Of a stretch of DNA of 64,000 nt, positions 26,751-36,631 are shown piece after piece (within the stretch, counting starts at the first letter, position 1; every line of letters begins with the position of its first letter). The notes beneath the pieces are model-generated. The model made no database searches. It was not told where the DNA came from and saw only the letters and a list, made by a program, of their open reading frames with translations. Position numbers and translations under genes: made by a program. The DNA is from Chlamydiales bacterium STE3 (GTDB lineage Bacteria; Chlamydiota; Chlamydiia; Chlamydiales; Parachlamydiaceae): contig VKHO01000014.1 in assembly GCA_011125455.1 (NCBI GenBank), positions 1-64,000 of the forward strand, given 5' to 3'.

Positions 26751-28721
26751 ATGAAAAGTTCACACGATTATCAGAAAATCTTTCAAGAAATTGCTCACAG
26801 TAAGCGGTGGGAAAAACTTGATGAATTTGGCAATTCTTTCAAAATTGATAAGATGAGCGCCAACGACAAAGCGACATTAGCGAATCTTTTTTACGAAAAG
26901 GGTAAGCAGCACGCTTTAGACAAGCAGAATGAGCCCTCTCTGAGAGAGGCTTTATCGGCCTTTGAAACTTCTTTAAAAATTGATCCGTCAAGTGGAAGCC
27001 GTTGGACTGAGAAAGCGGGTTTATTGATGGAACTTGCTTTTTTACAAAATGACTTTGCTCTTTTTGAGGATGCTTACGAAATATTCTCGCATGCTCACAA
27101 AGTCTATTCTGCTCAAGGGCAGCCTCTTCCTATAGTGGATCTGTACCGTTGGGGTGTATGCTGTTACCAAATTGGAAAATTTTCCGAAGAGCCTTTGGAC
27201 TTTAAAGGAGCAATTGAAAAATTCCGCGAGGCTTTTGAAAGAGGTTATGATGATCCTGAGTTTTTCTACGACTATGCAACTGCCTTAGCAGAGCTTGGCG
27301 CTGCAATCGGCCGTGTCGAATTTATTCTGGAGTCGCTAGATTATCTTCAAAAATGTCTTACTGATGATACTATTAGTTCCAAGGCATGGTTAAAGCTCGC
27401 TTGTGTTTGCAAACTCCTCTATGTCATCACACAAGATAATGAATATTATGCTTTAGCAGACCAAGGATTTTTCGAAGCTGCCCGCTGTTCATCAACCGAT
27501 TTGACTTTATGGGTAAATTGGGGCCAACTACTAGCTCACGAGGGTAAAAGCTTAAGAGATCCTGAATTGCTCTCTTCTTCCCTTGAGAAATTTGAAAAAG
27601 CGGATGCTTTGCATCCAAATGATGCGATTGTGCTAAGTTCATGGGGAGATGCTTTAACCCACTTAGGTTCAATTGAAGAGAGGCTGGATTTGCTAAAAGA
27701 TGCGAAAGAAAAAATTGAATTGGCTCGAGCACTCAATCCTAACGATACTGAAATTCTTTGTTTAAATGCGCATTATTTAATTCAGCTGGGCCGTTATTTT
27801 TTAGATGAGCGTTATATTTTAAGCGCAATTGAAAAGTTTGAAGAAGGTCTGGCCCAAGACAAATCCCTTTCTTTATTTTGGCACGGCTTAGCAACAGCAC
27901 ACTTTATCTTGGGAGAAATTCACCAGGACCGTGTTCATTTTGAACGCGCTTCTAAGCACTGTGCTGAAGCGATCAACTACGGAAGTGGCGCCAATGCGCA
28001 ATTTTGGAATGATTGGGGGCTTTCACTTTTGAGAATCGGTGAATTATCGAATGACTTGCGCCATATGGTCACGGCAGTGGAAAAGTTTGAAAAGGCGATT
28101 GCACTTTTCAACAAACGCAAGCCTTCTCTGCCAGAACCGGAGTGGTTTTATAACTACGGTTGTGCATTAGACTACCTAGGAGATTTTTATTCCAATCCTC
28201 AATATTATGAAAAAGCGATTCAAATTTTTTTAAAACTACTTGAACATCATCCTCAGCTAAAGCATGTTAGATACAATTTGGCTCTCGCTTTTTACCACCT
28301 GGGGGATTCGACCGGAGATGTCGAAAGTTTAGAAAGATCTATTGAACACTTTAAAACGTTATTCCAAGGTGATTATGAAGACGAAGTGCTTTGCAATGAT
28401 ATCGGCATTACTTACCTAACGTTAGCGGATTTGCTGATGGACTCTATTTTACCACAGAAGTCAGAAGACTATTTTGAAAAAGCTGAGCAGTTTTTTTTGC
28501 AGGCGGTTTCTCTTGGGAATTTGATTGCCAATTACCACTTGGCTTGCTTGCATTCGCTGAAAGATAATTACTCTGAGGCAATGTTTTATATTGTGCGAGC
28601 AAAGGACGCAGATGTATTGCCCTCTGTAAGCGATCTTTTGCGCGATGATTGGCTAGAAGGACTTAGAAGCACCGCAGGATTTCAGGACTTTCTTTCTCAA
28701 CTTTCCTCCCATGAGGATTGA
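26751..28721 (+). CDS. Tetratricopeptide-repeat protein
   Basis: A 656-residue, entirely helical protein with about a dozen imperfect TPR-like units of 36-48 residues, for example the units with EALSAFETSLKIDP, YEKAIQIFLKLLEHHP and SIEHFKTLFQGD. There is no signal peptide or membrane segment, so it should be a cytoplasmic scaffold or chaperone. Similar large TPR proteins are common in chlamydiae. The ATG at 26751 follows a poly-T/poly-A stretch and has no Shine-Dalgarno sequence, so start efficiency or an unusual leader is a question. Its partner is unknown. It is monocistronic and convergent with the antiporter. Confidence 0.82.
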   Translation: MKSSHDYQKIFQEIAHSKRWEKLDEFGNSFKIDKMSANDKATLANLFYEKGKQHALDKQNEPSLREALSAFETSLKIDPSSGSRWTEKAGLLMELAFLQNDFALFEDAYEIFSHAHKVYSAQGQPLPIVDLYRWGVCCYQIGKFSEEPLDFKGAIEKFREAFERGYDDPEFFYDYATALAELGAAIGRVEFILESLDYLQKCLTDDTISSKAWLKLACVCKLLYVITQDNEYYALADQGFFEAARCSSTDLTLWVNWGQLLAHEGKSLRDPELLSSSLEKFEKADALHPNDAIVLSSWGDALTHLGSIEERLDLLKDAKEKIELARALNPNDTEILCLNAHYLIQLGRYFLDERYILSAIEKFEEGLAQDKSLSLFWHGLATAHFILGEIHQDRVHFERASKHCAEAINYGSGANAQFWNDWGLSLLRIGELSNDLRHMVTAVEKFEKAIALFNKRKPSLPEPEWFYNYGCALDYLGDFYSNPQYYEKAIQIFLKLLEHHPQLKHVRYNLALAFYHLGDSTGDVESLERSIEHFKTLFQGDYEDEVLCNDIGITYLTLADLLMDSILPQKSEDYFEKAEQFFLQAVSLGNLIANYHLACLHSLKDNYSEAMFYIVRAKDADVLPSVSDLLRDDWLEGLRSTAGFQDFLSQLSSHED

Positions 28722-28782
28722 AACAAATTTTTTTCTCTGTTGGATGGAAGCCAAGGGCTAGGTTTTTCTAGTCTTTGGTTTC

Positions 28783-29994
28783 TTATTTTTTTTCTAAATA
28801 CTTCCTCTGGTAATCATAAAAAATACGCATTGCAAATGGTGTAAAAATCGTTGTAATAGCAATGACGATAATCATCGCTGCGTAAATTTCATTGTTAAAA
28901 ATTTTTCCTTTTCGTCCTATTTCAGCAAAAATTAAGCCCACTTCGCCTCGAGGAACCATCGCAAGCCCTACAGCCCACTGTGTCCACTTGCTTTCAGTGA
29001 AGAGAACAAGTCCAGAAAAAATTTTACCAATAATGGCAATGAACAAAAAAGATAAAGAAAGAGTCCAAATGAAAGGAGATTCCCAAGGGATCTCTTTGAG
29101 ATTTAAAGAAAGCCCTACACTCACGAAGAATATAGGTGTGAACAGATAAACGATAGGTTTCATCTGGCTTTCTACCTTATGATAAAACTCTTCGTCCACT
29201 TTCAATGTTTTAAAAGGAAGGATAAATTGTCGGGAAAGAGCAAGGCCTGCAGCAAACCCCCCAAGTAGTTCTGGAGCCCCTATGTAATGAGCAATCCAAG
29301 AAAATAAAAGGACAATAGCAACAATTGAAGAGGGGAGAAGGCCTGGTATCTCACTCTTTTCTTCATAATGCTGAATAACAAAAGAAAGCAATTTGAAAAT
29401 AATGGGTGCAAGAATTAAGTAAAGCAGTATAAAAAAGATAATTTTGGTTATGTCTGTGAGCTCGATTCCTTCTCCTATTGAGAACTCATAGAGAATAGAA
29501 AGAATAACGATACCGATAATATCATCAATCACAGCGGCTCCTAGAACAATTTGAGCTTCATGACTTGTTTTTTTTCCTAAATCGGCTAAGACGCGTATTG
29601 TGATTCCAATACTTGTTGCAGTTAAGGTACCTCCAACAAATAGCGAAACAAGCAGGTCAAAATCAAAGATCACATAACTTACGATAAAGCCTAGCACAAA
29701 TGGAACAATAACACCTGCACAGGCCACGATAAAGGGCTTAGCTTTTGTTTGCGCTAGCCTTGAAATATCTGTTTCAAGCCCTACCTCAAATAGCAATAGA
29801 ATGATTCCAATATTTGCTAAGAGTTTAATTGTATCGTTGGGCTCAATCAGTCCAAGAAGGCTAGGGCCAAGAAGAACGCCGGCAAATAACTCTCCGATGA
29901 TTGAAGGAACATTGTGCTTTGCAGCTAGTTCGCCTAAAAACCTTGCGGACAAAAGGATCAAGACGAGTTGAATAAAAAAATTGTGAATTTCCAT
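28783..29994 (-). CDS. Cation/proton antiporter (CPA2, KefB/Nha-like)
   Basis: A 403-residue inner-membrane antiporter with about twelve membrane segments and the CPA2 pattern: GELFAGVLLGPSLLG early, a FEVGLE segment, GGTLTATSIGI and VLGAAVIDDIIG, which holds the paired acidic residues of the ion site, then GRGEVGLIFAEIG-like MVPRGEVGLIFAEIG near the end. I use the ATG at 29994 (MEIHNFF); the longer frame adds a non-conserved leader. No TrkA-N nucleotide-binding domain follows, so it is the short form. Ion selectivity (Na+ or K+) is not readable. Confidence 0.87.
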   Translation of the reverse strand: MEIHNFFIQLVLILLSARFLGELAAKHNVPSIIGELFAGVLLGPSLLGLIEPNDTIKLLANIGIILLLFEVGLETDISRLAQTKAKPFIVACAGVIVPFVLGFIVSYVIFDFDLLVSLFVGGTLTATSIGITIRVLADLGKKTSHEAQIVLGAAVIDDIIGIVILSILYEFSIGEGIELTDITKIIFFILLYLILAPIIFKLLSFVIQHYEEKSEIPGLLPSSIVAIVLLFSWIAHYIGAPELLGGFAAGLALSRQFILPFKTLKVDEEFYHKVESQMKPIVYLFTPIFFVSVGLSLNLKEIPWESPFIWTLSLSFLFIAIIGKIFSGLVLFTESKWTQWAVGLAMVPRGEVGLIFAEIGRKGKIFNNEIYAAMIIVIAITTIFTPFAMRIFYDYQRKYLEKK

Positions 29995-30079
29995 AAATTC
30001 TTTTTGCTTATTACAAAAAATACTAGAGTAAACAAAATTTTTTGGAAACAAACAAATTAATATTTTAGAGAAAAGAAGA

Positions 30080-30098
30080 GGAGACAATTTTTGTCTCC
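30080..30098 (-). terminator. Terminator hairpin after typA
   Basis: GGAGACAA (30080-30087) pairs with TTGTCTCC (30091-30098) around TTT. It lies 15 bp past the typA stop, with a T-rich stretch on the minus strand beyond it. Confidence 0.55.
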
Positions 30099-30113
30099 CC
30101 TGCGAAGAGATGT

Positions 30114-31922
30114 TTATTTTCTTTTTCGGTCATTTTCAGATAGGAAACGCTTGCGCATGCGGATTGCATCAGGTGTCACCTCGATCAATTCATCATCTTG
30201 GATGTAGTCAATCGCCTGTTCAAGCGTAAATCTGCGTGGTGGTGTCAATTGAATATTTTCATCACTGCCGGCTGCACGAACGTTTGTTAATTGTTTGCCT
30301 TTTGTCACATTGACTAATAAATCGTTATCGCGAGAATTCTCACCAACAACCATTCCTTCATAGACATCATCACCTGGAGAGGTAAATAGCACACCGCGAT
30401 CCTGAAGATTAAAGCAGGCATATCCGTTGGTTTTGCCAGGGCAATTAGAGATGAGGACTCCGCGCTGACGACCAGGAATGGCACCTTTCCAAGGGGCAAA
30501 ATTTTCAAAAATAGAGGTCATAATCCCTAATCCACGTGTTGCTGTAAGGAATTCGTTACGATATCCCATAATACCTCTCGTCGGCATCAAAAATTCCAAT
30601 TTAGAGATGCCATGTTCATTAGTTTCGAGATGCTGCATTTCTCCACGTCGGCGTGAGAGCTCTTCAATAACAGAGCCTGAGTATTCTTGGGGGACTTCAA
30701 TGTGAACGCGTTCCATAGGCTCGTAGACCTCGCCATCGATTTTTTTAATAATGACTTGAGGTTTAGAAACGCTAAACTCATAACCCTCCCTTCTCATTGC
30801 TTCTATAAGGACGGAAAGGTGGAGTTCTCCTCGGCCAGCAACGGTGATTTTATCCTGGTCTGTTGCTGATTCTTCAATTTTTAGCGAGATGTTAGCTTTT
30901 TTTTCTCTTTCAAGTCTGGCGCGCAACTTATTCATGGTAACGTGTTTGCCACTTTTACCGACAAATGGGCTACTATTAACCGTAATGTCGACGGAAAGTG
31001 TCGGTTCGTCCAATTTAATTTTTGGCATAATATGCACATTGCTGGGGTCACAGAGAGTGTCTCCAATCATAATTTCTGGAACACCGGATAAGATGACGAT
31101 ATCCCCAACTGTTGCTTCATCCATTTCAACCTTCTCGAGTCCTAAATAACCTTGGATCTTTGTTACGGTTGCTTTAGTCTGAACTTGATTTTCGTCAACG
31201 TGAAGGATTTGCTGGCCTTTTTTTACTTTGCCATTCAGGATCCTCCCACAAGCTTGTCTGCCCAGGTAATCATCGTAAGAAATAGTAGATGCCTGCATTA
31301 AAAATGGTTCTTCAAGAGCGCCTTCTGGTTTTGGTACGGCGTCGACAATTAAGTCAAATAATGGCTTCATGGAATCTCTAGAGTCATTAAGCTCTTTCAT
31401 TGCAAAGCCGCTCAAACCTGAGGCATAGCAATATTTAAAGTCTAACTGCTCATCATTAGCTCCAAGCTCCATGAAAAGGTCGAATGTTTCATTTAGCACA
31501 CGATCAGGATCAGCATGAGGACGGTCGATTTTATTGAGGACTACAATAGGCTTTAAACCCATTTTCAACGATTTTGATAAAACAAAACGCGTTTGGGGCA
31601 TTGGGCCTTCTTGGGCATCAACAAGAAGTAAAACAGAGTTAACCATACCCAAAATACGCTCGACTTCACCAGAAAAATCGGAGTGACCAGGAGTATCGAT
31701 AATGTTAATTTTGAAATCATCAAAATAAACAGACGTGTGTTTTGCAAAAATTGTAATCCCGCGTTCTTTCTCCTGATCGTAGGAATCCATCATTCTTTCT
31801 GCAACCACTTGGTTGTCACGAAAGATGTTCGATTGTTTCAGAAGACTATCTAAAAGTGTTGTTTTACCATGGTCAATGTGGGCAATGATGGCAACATTGC
31901 GAATTTTTTCTGGAGGATGCAT
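30114..31922 (-). CDS. typA: Ribosome-binding translational GTPase TypA/BipA
   Basis: TypA is an EF-G-like GTPase that binds the ribosome and helps 50S assembly and stress growth. GTPase motifs are clear: AHIDHGKTT, the RGITI switch I, DTPGHSDF and NKIDRPHA. The EF-G-like domains follow, and the C-terminal part has the [14 protein letters not shown] motif of the family. The ATG at 31922 (MHPPEKIRN) is preferred over a TTG nine bases upstream. The protein is about 602 residues, normal. It is monocistronic with a hairpin downstream. Confidence 0.95.
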   Translation of the reverse strand: MHPPEKIRNVAIIAHIDHGKTTLLDSLLKQSNIFRDNQVVAERMMDSYDQEKERGITIFAKHTSVYFDDFKINIIDTPGHSDFSGEVERILGMVNSVLLLVDAQEGPMPQTRFVLSKSLKMGLKPIVVLNKIDRPHADPDRVLNETFDLFMELGANDEQLDFKYCYASGLSGFAMKELNDSRDSMKPLFDLIVDAVPKPEGALEEPFLMQASTISYDDYLGRQACGRILNGKVKKGQQILHVDENQVQTKATVTKIQGYLGLEKVEMDEATVGDIVILSGVPEIMIGDTLCDPSNVHIMPKIKLDEPTLSVDITVNSSPFVGKSGKHVTMNKLRARLEREKKANISLKIEESATDQDKITVAGRGELHLSVLIEAMRREGYEFSVSKPQVIIKKIDGEVYEPMERVHIEVPQEYSGSVIEELSRRRGEMQHLETNEHGISKLEFLMPTRGIMGYRNEFLTATRGLGIMTSIFENFAPWKGAIPGRQRGVLISNCPGKTNGYACFNLQDRGVLFTSPGDDVYEGMVVGENSRDNDLLVNVTKGKQLTNVRAAGSDENIQLTPPRRFTLEQAIDYIQDDELIEVTPDAIRMRKRFLSENDRKRK

Positions 31923-32231
31923 ATATACCAATATTTAATAAAAATTTTTCAAAATCATATCACTTTTATCAATCTTATTCAATGAAATAATAAACTAAAT
32001 GTCGACAAGTTAAGGTAGTAAAAATTTTATCGGTTCAAGATTTATGAAAATTCAAATTGTTTCTTATTACTACGTTATTTTACTTGTCTAAATATCAACC
32101 CGAAACGTACACTCTGGTAAGTTTTACAGTCTTGTGAGGATCGTTAAAATAATAGTAAAAAGCACCCTTTATTATTAAATTTGATTTGCCTCCTCTTAAA
32201 ATAATATTCCTACGCGAAGTGAAGGTATTGT
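31923..32231. other. Divergent intergenic region, typA / mgtE
   Basis: About 310 bp without an ORF. Promoters of both genes should be here. I saw no magnesium-riboswitch-like block before mgtE. Confidence 0.4.
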
Positions 32232-33668
32232 GTGATAGAAGATGAAGATGAAGAAACGCACTTCGATGGCATTGATAGCCACACAGGTCAGATTGATGAC
32301 GAGCTCAACGCTCAGCTTTTAGATGCTTTTCACCAAGAGACATCCCAAGTTCTACTCCACGATGTCGCTAAAATTGCCAGTCATTATGATCCCATCGATT
32401 TAGCCTATGCTGTTTCTCGTCTGCCTCCACCTTCTAGAATCGTTGTCTACGAAAATTTGCCAGACTTAAATGCCAAGATCATTTTTATGATTAATACAGG
32501 GAGCAATACTCGTTCAGCAATTTTTCGACAATTAGATGATCAAGAGATCAAGAGATTAATTGAGCGCATGCCACCTGGCGAAGCTGTGTGGATTCTAGAT
32601 GATATGTCAGATCGACGTTTAAAAAGAATTTTAGAACTTTTAGATCCTAAAAAGTCCTTGCGCATACGTGAATTGCAAAAGCATGATCGGCATAGTGCTG
32701 GTCGGCTCATGACTAATGAATTTTTCTCATTTGATATCAATACTACGATTGGTGAGGTCTCAAGTCATATCCGTGATAATCCAGGCATTTCTTTAACTCG
32801 TCGTATTTTTGTCGTAGATAAGGAAGGTGAGCTCATTGGCTGTGTGCCAGCTAGAAACTTAATTGTCAATCCACCCTATCTTCCATTACGTCAAGTAATG
32901 GGTCCAATTTTGCAGAAGGTAACCCCCGAAACGCATCGTGATGAAGTTGTCGATTTAGTTGAGCGATATAAAATTCCTGCTCTTCCAGTTGTTGATAAGG
33001 ACGATAAGCTTGTGGGAGTGATTACGTATGAGGATGTTGTCGAAGCTCTCGAGGATATTGCGGATGAAACAATCGCGAGTATTGCCGGTACTGCCGAGGA
33101 TGTCAGTGAGCATGAGCCAATACTAAAACGTCTTGTATGGAGAGCTCCTTGGCTTTTGGTGACCCTTTGCGCAGGACTTGTCTCTTCAACAGCAATGACC
33201 CATTTTAATACACGCACTTGGTTTACTTTTGTGCCTTTCTTTGTGCCCTTAATTACTGGAATGTCGGGGAATGTTGGGATCCAGTGCAGTACGATTTTAG
33301 TCCGCGGAATGTCGCTTGGCGAATTGTCTCCAGGACAGAGAAGCCGAGCAATGGCTAAAGAGATTGCTATTGGGTGCTTGATTGGTGTAATCTTCGGAGC
33401 TCTTTGCGCTATTGTGATTTTCTTTTTAAATCTTTCAGGAGTTCACCAACTGGGAGATCAGCAGTATGCGATTATCGCCATGGTGGGTTGTGGGGTTTTA
33501 GGCGCTTGCTTGACAGCAACAACGTTAGGGACCTTCTCTCCTTTTTTCTTTTCAAGAATGGGTGTTGATCCTGCGGTCGCTTCAGGTCCAATTGTGACAG
33601 CGTTTAACGATGTCCTCTCAACTTTAATGTTTTTTTTAGTCGCAAGAATGATATACTCTTTTGTTTAA
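32232..33668 (+). CDS. mgtE: Magnesium transporter MgtE
   Basis: MgtE is a Mg2+ channel gated by cytosolic magnesium. The domain order is normal: an acidic N-domain (about 20-160) with the helical superhelix repeats, two CBS domains (about 160-285, with VFVVDKEG-like and ALPVVDKDDKLVGVIT motifs), and five membrane segments (about 315-478). The pore-lining block PLITGMSGNVGIQCSTILVRG is present. The start is GTG at 32232, preceded by GAAGG. It has 478 residues, slightly longer than usual because of an acidic N-terminal extension. The methyltransferase gene follows after 12 bases, so the two may be co-transcribed. Confidence 0.93.
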   Translation: MIEDEDEETHFDGIDSHTGQIDDELNAQLLDAFHQETSQVLLHDVAKIASHYDPIDLAYAVSRLPPPSRIVVYENLPDLNAKIIFMINTGSNTRSAIFRQLDDQEIKRLIERMPPGEAVWILDDMSDRRLKRILELLDPKKSLRIRELQKHDRHSAGRLMTNEFFSFDINTTIGEVSSHIRDNPGISLTRRIFVVDKEGELIGCVPARNLIVNPPYLPLRQVMGPILQKVTPETHRDEVVDLVERYKIPALPVVDKDDKLVGVITYEDVVEALEDIADETIASIAGTAEDVSEHEPILKRLVWRAPWLLVTLCAGLVSSTAMTHFNTRTWFTFVPFFVPLITGMSGNVGIQCSTILVRGMSLGELSPGQRSRAMAKEIAIGCLIGVIFGALCAIVIFFLNLSGVHQLGDQQYAIIAMVGCGVLGACLTATTLGTFSPFFFSRMGVDPAVASGPIVTAFNDVLSTLMFFLVARMIYSFV

Positions 33669-33680
33669 ACCAATAATGCC

Positions 33681-34415
33681 ATGATCATTAATCAAGAAAA
33701 AATTATCGATATGATGAGCAGTCTCAACCTTGCTTCAATAAAAGAATTTGGCAAATTGCTCACGGTTAACACAATAGTCCAATTTAAAAACTTTTGGGAA
33801 TATTTAAAAGTTATTATTAGCTACTACCCTTCGTGGCGTTTTTTTAAAGCCGACGCTGTCTTATTGCTTACCTATCTATTTGACAATCCCTTCTCTATTT
33901 CTAAGCGTTTTTTGGCAAACCGAGGGGAGGAGAATGTCTATGCCTACGGTGAAACTCCCTTGACAACTCTTAATGCGATTGTCAAAGAATGCCGTCTGAA
34001 GCCTCAGCAGACTGTTTATGAGCTAGGTTGTGGAAGAGGAAGAGCATGTCTTTGGTTAAATTGCTTTTATAATTGTAAAGTTGTCGGAATTGATCATGTT
34101 CCTGAATTTACTCTAAGAGCTGAGCGCATTGTGCAAAAATTGCAACTTTCCAATATCTCTTTCATTAATGAAGACATGCTAAGAGTTGATTTTAAGGATG
34201 CGGATGTAGTCTATCTTTATGGAACTTGTTTGGACGACACTTTCATCGAAAAGCTGGTCGAGAAATTTGCCAAATTGCCTTCCGGGACTAAAATCATCAC
34301 GGTTAGCTATCCGCTAACAGATTATGACTATAAGGATCGCTTTGAGGTAATGAAGCGGTTTCCAGCTAAATTTACCTGGGGAACCGCTGATATTTACTTG
34401 CAAATTGTCAAATAG
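33681..34415 (+). CDS. Class I SAM-dependent methyltransferase of unknown substrate
   Basis: The 244-residue product has a helical N-terminal part (about 1-95) with a hydrophobic patch, then a Rossmann methyltransferase core. Motif I is VYELGCGRGRACLWL, motif II acidic residue is in VVGIDHVPEF, motif III is in INEDMLRVD and motif IV is in ADVVYLYGT. The type is close to a group of small methyltransferases sometimes compared to the histone-methyltransferase DOT1-like fold, but substrate cannot be assigned. It follows mgtE by 12 bases. It is convergent with and one base from the translocon operon. Confidence 0.75.
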   Translation: MIINQEKIIDMMSSLNLASIKEFGKLLTVNTIVQFKNFWEYLKVIISYYPSWRFFKADAVLLLTYLFDNPFSISKRFLANRGEENVYAYGETPLTTLNAIVKECRLKPQQTVYELGCGRGRACLWLNCFYNCKVVGIDHVPEFTLRAERIVQKLQLSNISFINEDMLRVDFKDADVVYLYGTCLDDTFIEKLVEKFAKLPSGTKIITVSYPLTDYDYKDRFEVMKRFPAKFTWGTADIYLQIVK

Positions 34416-34416
34416 A

Positions 34417-35049
34417 TTACCTAAGGACGGATGCAACTGCGTCTGCTTCTATTTGCTGCTGGCGCCTGCGCTCTTCTAGATGCCTTTGTGCCATTTCCTC
34501 AGCTTTTTTCTCGCTGTCCTTAATATCTTGACTGGTTTGCTTTGCTAGTTCGGTGGTATACTGTTTCGTTGTTTGTTCACTGGATTCTAGATCCTTCATC
34601 ATGCTAGTTCCTTTGTCGCTTGCATGACCGGCAACTCCTGAAAGCTCTCCAGCAAACTTAACGGTCGCTGCCCCAGTTCCAGTTAGGCCTGCGACGGGAA
34701 CCGCAAACCCTGCGACTGCTGCTCCTGTGCTAAATAAGGTAGAAATTACTAGAGCTGAGCATTGCTTCCAGCCTGGTTTTGCTGATTTAGAGAGATCTTT
34801 AATGCCTCTTTCGCGCAACCAGTCCATGGTGATTTGTTTGGCTTCGTTATATTGGATGCCTAAGATATGGGAAACAACAGAAGCGATTTTTTTAGCAGCC
34901 TCTGATTCATAAGGATCTTTAGATAAATCTTCTAGATCTCTCTTCATCTCTTCATCCAGAGACTGGTAGTAGGCATCCCATCTTGAAATAAGCTCTTTGC
35001 GCTTATTTTGGTGGATTTCATCGATAGCTTCTATGGGTTTATTAGGCAT
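34417..35049 (-). CDS. Type III secretion translocator, CopD-like
   Basis: The last gene of the translocon operon. CopD-like proteins form the host-membrane pore of the type III system together with CopB. The 210-residue product has a hydrophobic central segment (about 115-145) rich in Gly/Ala and flanked by helices. The C-terminus is a long charged helix or coiled coil (ESSEQTTKQYTTELAKQ and EERRRQQQIEADAVAS). Sequence identity with Chlamydia CopD is not obvious to the eye, so the call rests on size, topology and gene order, which matches the chaperone-CopB-CopD order in Chlamydia. It lies eight bases after the CopB-like gene. Confidence 0.7.
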   Translation of the reverse strand: MPNKPIEAIDEIHQNKRKELISRWDAYYQSLDEEMKRDLEDLSKDPYESEAAKKIASVVSHILGIQYNEAKQITMDWLRERGIKDLSKSAKPGWKQCSALVISTLFSTGAAVAGFAVPVAGLTGTGAATVKFAGELSGVAGHASDKGTSMMKDLESSEQTTKQYTTELAKQTSQDIKDSEKKAEEMAQRHLEERRRQQQIEADAVASVLR

Positions 35050-35057
35050 ATTTTCCT

Positions 35058-36218
35058 CTAGTTGTAGCTATTGGCTTTAGCCATGTTTTTTACGATATCA
35101 CTACTTGTTTTCCAAAGTGTATGCAAAGTTTTATTGGCTTTTTGACTTTCGGAAAGCAGGTCGTGCACTTTGCTGTAGACTAATGCTCGCGATTCTTGGC
35201 GCTCAGTCATTTCAGCTTGGGTGGATTGGTGTTGTAAGCTTGCAACTCCAGCTCCAAACTTAGTTGCTGTGCCTACAGCCCCCATAGCTACGGGGATAAT
35301 GCCAAGAAGAGCCCCGATGCCCCCAGTCGCTAGGGCAATGGCCGCAATCACAATGGAGGAAGCTCCAGCGCCGATATTAGCTCCTGCTCCTATCCAATTT
35401 AAAACTTTTGATGTTTTGCTTCTCTTCTGTAAAGTTTCGTGAAGGCTTTCAATTTCTTTATTAAGATTGTGGCTAAATTGCTGAGCAAATTTAATTTCTC
35501 CAAAGCCAAGCGTAGAGTGGGCATTATAAAGGGCTCTTTGCTCGCTTATCGCCTCAAGAACGCTACGGTCCGGATTGAAAGTTTTTTTACGTAGCTCTTT
35601 TGCTTCTAATTCTTCTTTTTCGTCTTCTTTGGCAAGGTCATCTTTAGCATTAGATTCTTGTTCTGAAATTTTTGCCAGCAAATCTGTTGAAGATTCTTTT
35701 TTATTCACTTGCTTATGAAAAAGCTTCTTTCTGAGAGTTGTAGACGTGATGTAGTTATCGTCATCAGATTCATAGGTGCTAATCGCAGCACCATCTGGAA
35801 CTTGACCTGCTAGGCGTAGTTCACGGTGAAAGCTCGCTAGTTCTTCTTCGCGAGCGATGAGCTCCTCTTCGGTCAACTCATTGTGTTCGTCGGTAGAATG
35901 TTCTTCTTTTCTAACTTGTCTATTGAGTGGAGCCGGGATCAGTGCAAATTGGGTAAAATGTTGAACAGCTTGTGCGGCTTTTTCTTCCAAATCTTTACTT
36001 GGAGGCGCTAGATAGGGTTTAGCATTCAATCCAGGAGCTTGAGCGATTGGGAATGGCGCCTTTTGGGCAATAAAAGAGTGGCTTGTGTCAGTATATTTTG
36101 AAACAACATCAGGCACTGCCCACACAGGTTGTGCCTTTACCTGTTGAGCTGAGTTAGTCTCTACAAGAGTATTAACATTACAATCATTCTGACGATTATT
36201 AACTTTTGTGATTGGCAT
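35058..36218 (-). CDS. Type III secretion translocator, CopB-like
   Basis: The major hydrophobic translocator that inserts in the host membrane. The 386-residue protein has an N-terminal disordered region (1-100), an acidic helical middle, a coiled-coil stretch (about 240-275), two adjacent hydrophobic segments (about 285-330, GAGANIGAGASSIVIAAIALA and GALLGIIPVAMGAVG), and a helical tail, as in CopB/YopB proteins. The start codon lies inside the 3' end of the LcrH-like chaperone gene (20-base overlap). That overlap of chaperone and client supports the assignment. It is part of the operon 37168 to 34417. Confidence 0.78.
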   Translation of the reverse strand: MPITKVNNRQNDCNVNTLVETNSAQQVKAQPVWAVPDVVSKYTDTSHSFIAQKAPFPIAQAPGLNAKPYLAPPSKDLEEKAAQAVQHFTQFALIPAPLNRQVRKEEHSTDEHNELTEEELIAREEELASFHRELRLAGQVPDGAAISTYESDDDNYITSTTLRKKLFHKQVNKKESSTDLLAKISEQESNAKDDLAKEDEKEELEAKELRKKTFNPDRSVLEAISEQRALYNAHSTLGFGEIKFAQQFSHNLNKEIESLHETLQKRSKTSKVLNWIGAGANIGAGASSIVIAAIALATGGIGALLGIIPVAMGAVGTATKFGAGVASLQHQSTQAEMTERQESRALVYSKVHDLLSESQKANKTLHTLWKTSSDIVKNMAKANSYN

Positions 36219-36627
36219 TGATTACCTCTGGGCTGTTCCAGGCGCTTTTAATTAAATTAATCTGACTATTTAGTTGAATGTACTTTTTGTCTTTAAAGGC
36301 AATTGTACTCGCACTTTCTAATGCTTGCAAGGCCCTTTTCACTTGATTTAAAGAAAGTAGACATTCTGCTGCATAAAAATGGGGAAAAGGATTTGTCTCT
36401 TGAATATCCACCAAAGCTGCTGCTCCGTAGGCTTCAAGTGCTTGATCATACTTTTTTTGCATCTGTAAGCTTGCCCCTAGACCGAGCCAATGCTGTACAT
36501 TCTTTGTCCCCATAATGGTGAGTAAACTAAACAGAGACTGAGCCTCCTGATAGTGACCATTGAGATAAAATTGATAAGCATAAGCATAAATTGCTTCAGG
36601 GTTTTCGGTAGGCCATGGTTTGCTCAT
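36199..36627 (-). CDS. LcrH/SycD-like type III chaperone for translocators
   Basis: A class II type III chaperone with TPR fold that keeps CopB/CopD-like translocators soluble. I start at ATG 36627 (MSKPWPTENPEAIYAYAYQFY) because this is the family's usual N-terminus. AAGGGT lies upstream, inside the end of the previous gene. The 142-residue product has the SycD signature: YQFYLNGHYQEAQSLFSLL, HWLGLGASLQMQKKYDQALEAY and PHFYAAECLLSLNQVKRAL, three TPRs. It overlaps the translocator gene downstream by 20 bases. Confidence 0.9.
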   Translation of the reverse strand: MSKPWPTENPEAIYAYAYQFYLNGHYQEAQSLFSLLTIMGTKNVQHWLGLGASLQMQKKYDQALEAYGAAALVDIQETNPFPHFYAAECLLSLNQVKRALQALESASTIAFKDKKYIQLNSQINLIKSAWNSPEVINANHKS

Positions 36628-36631
36628 CGCT

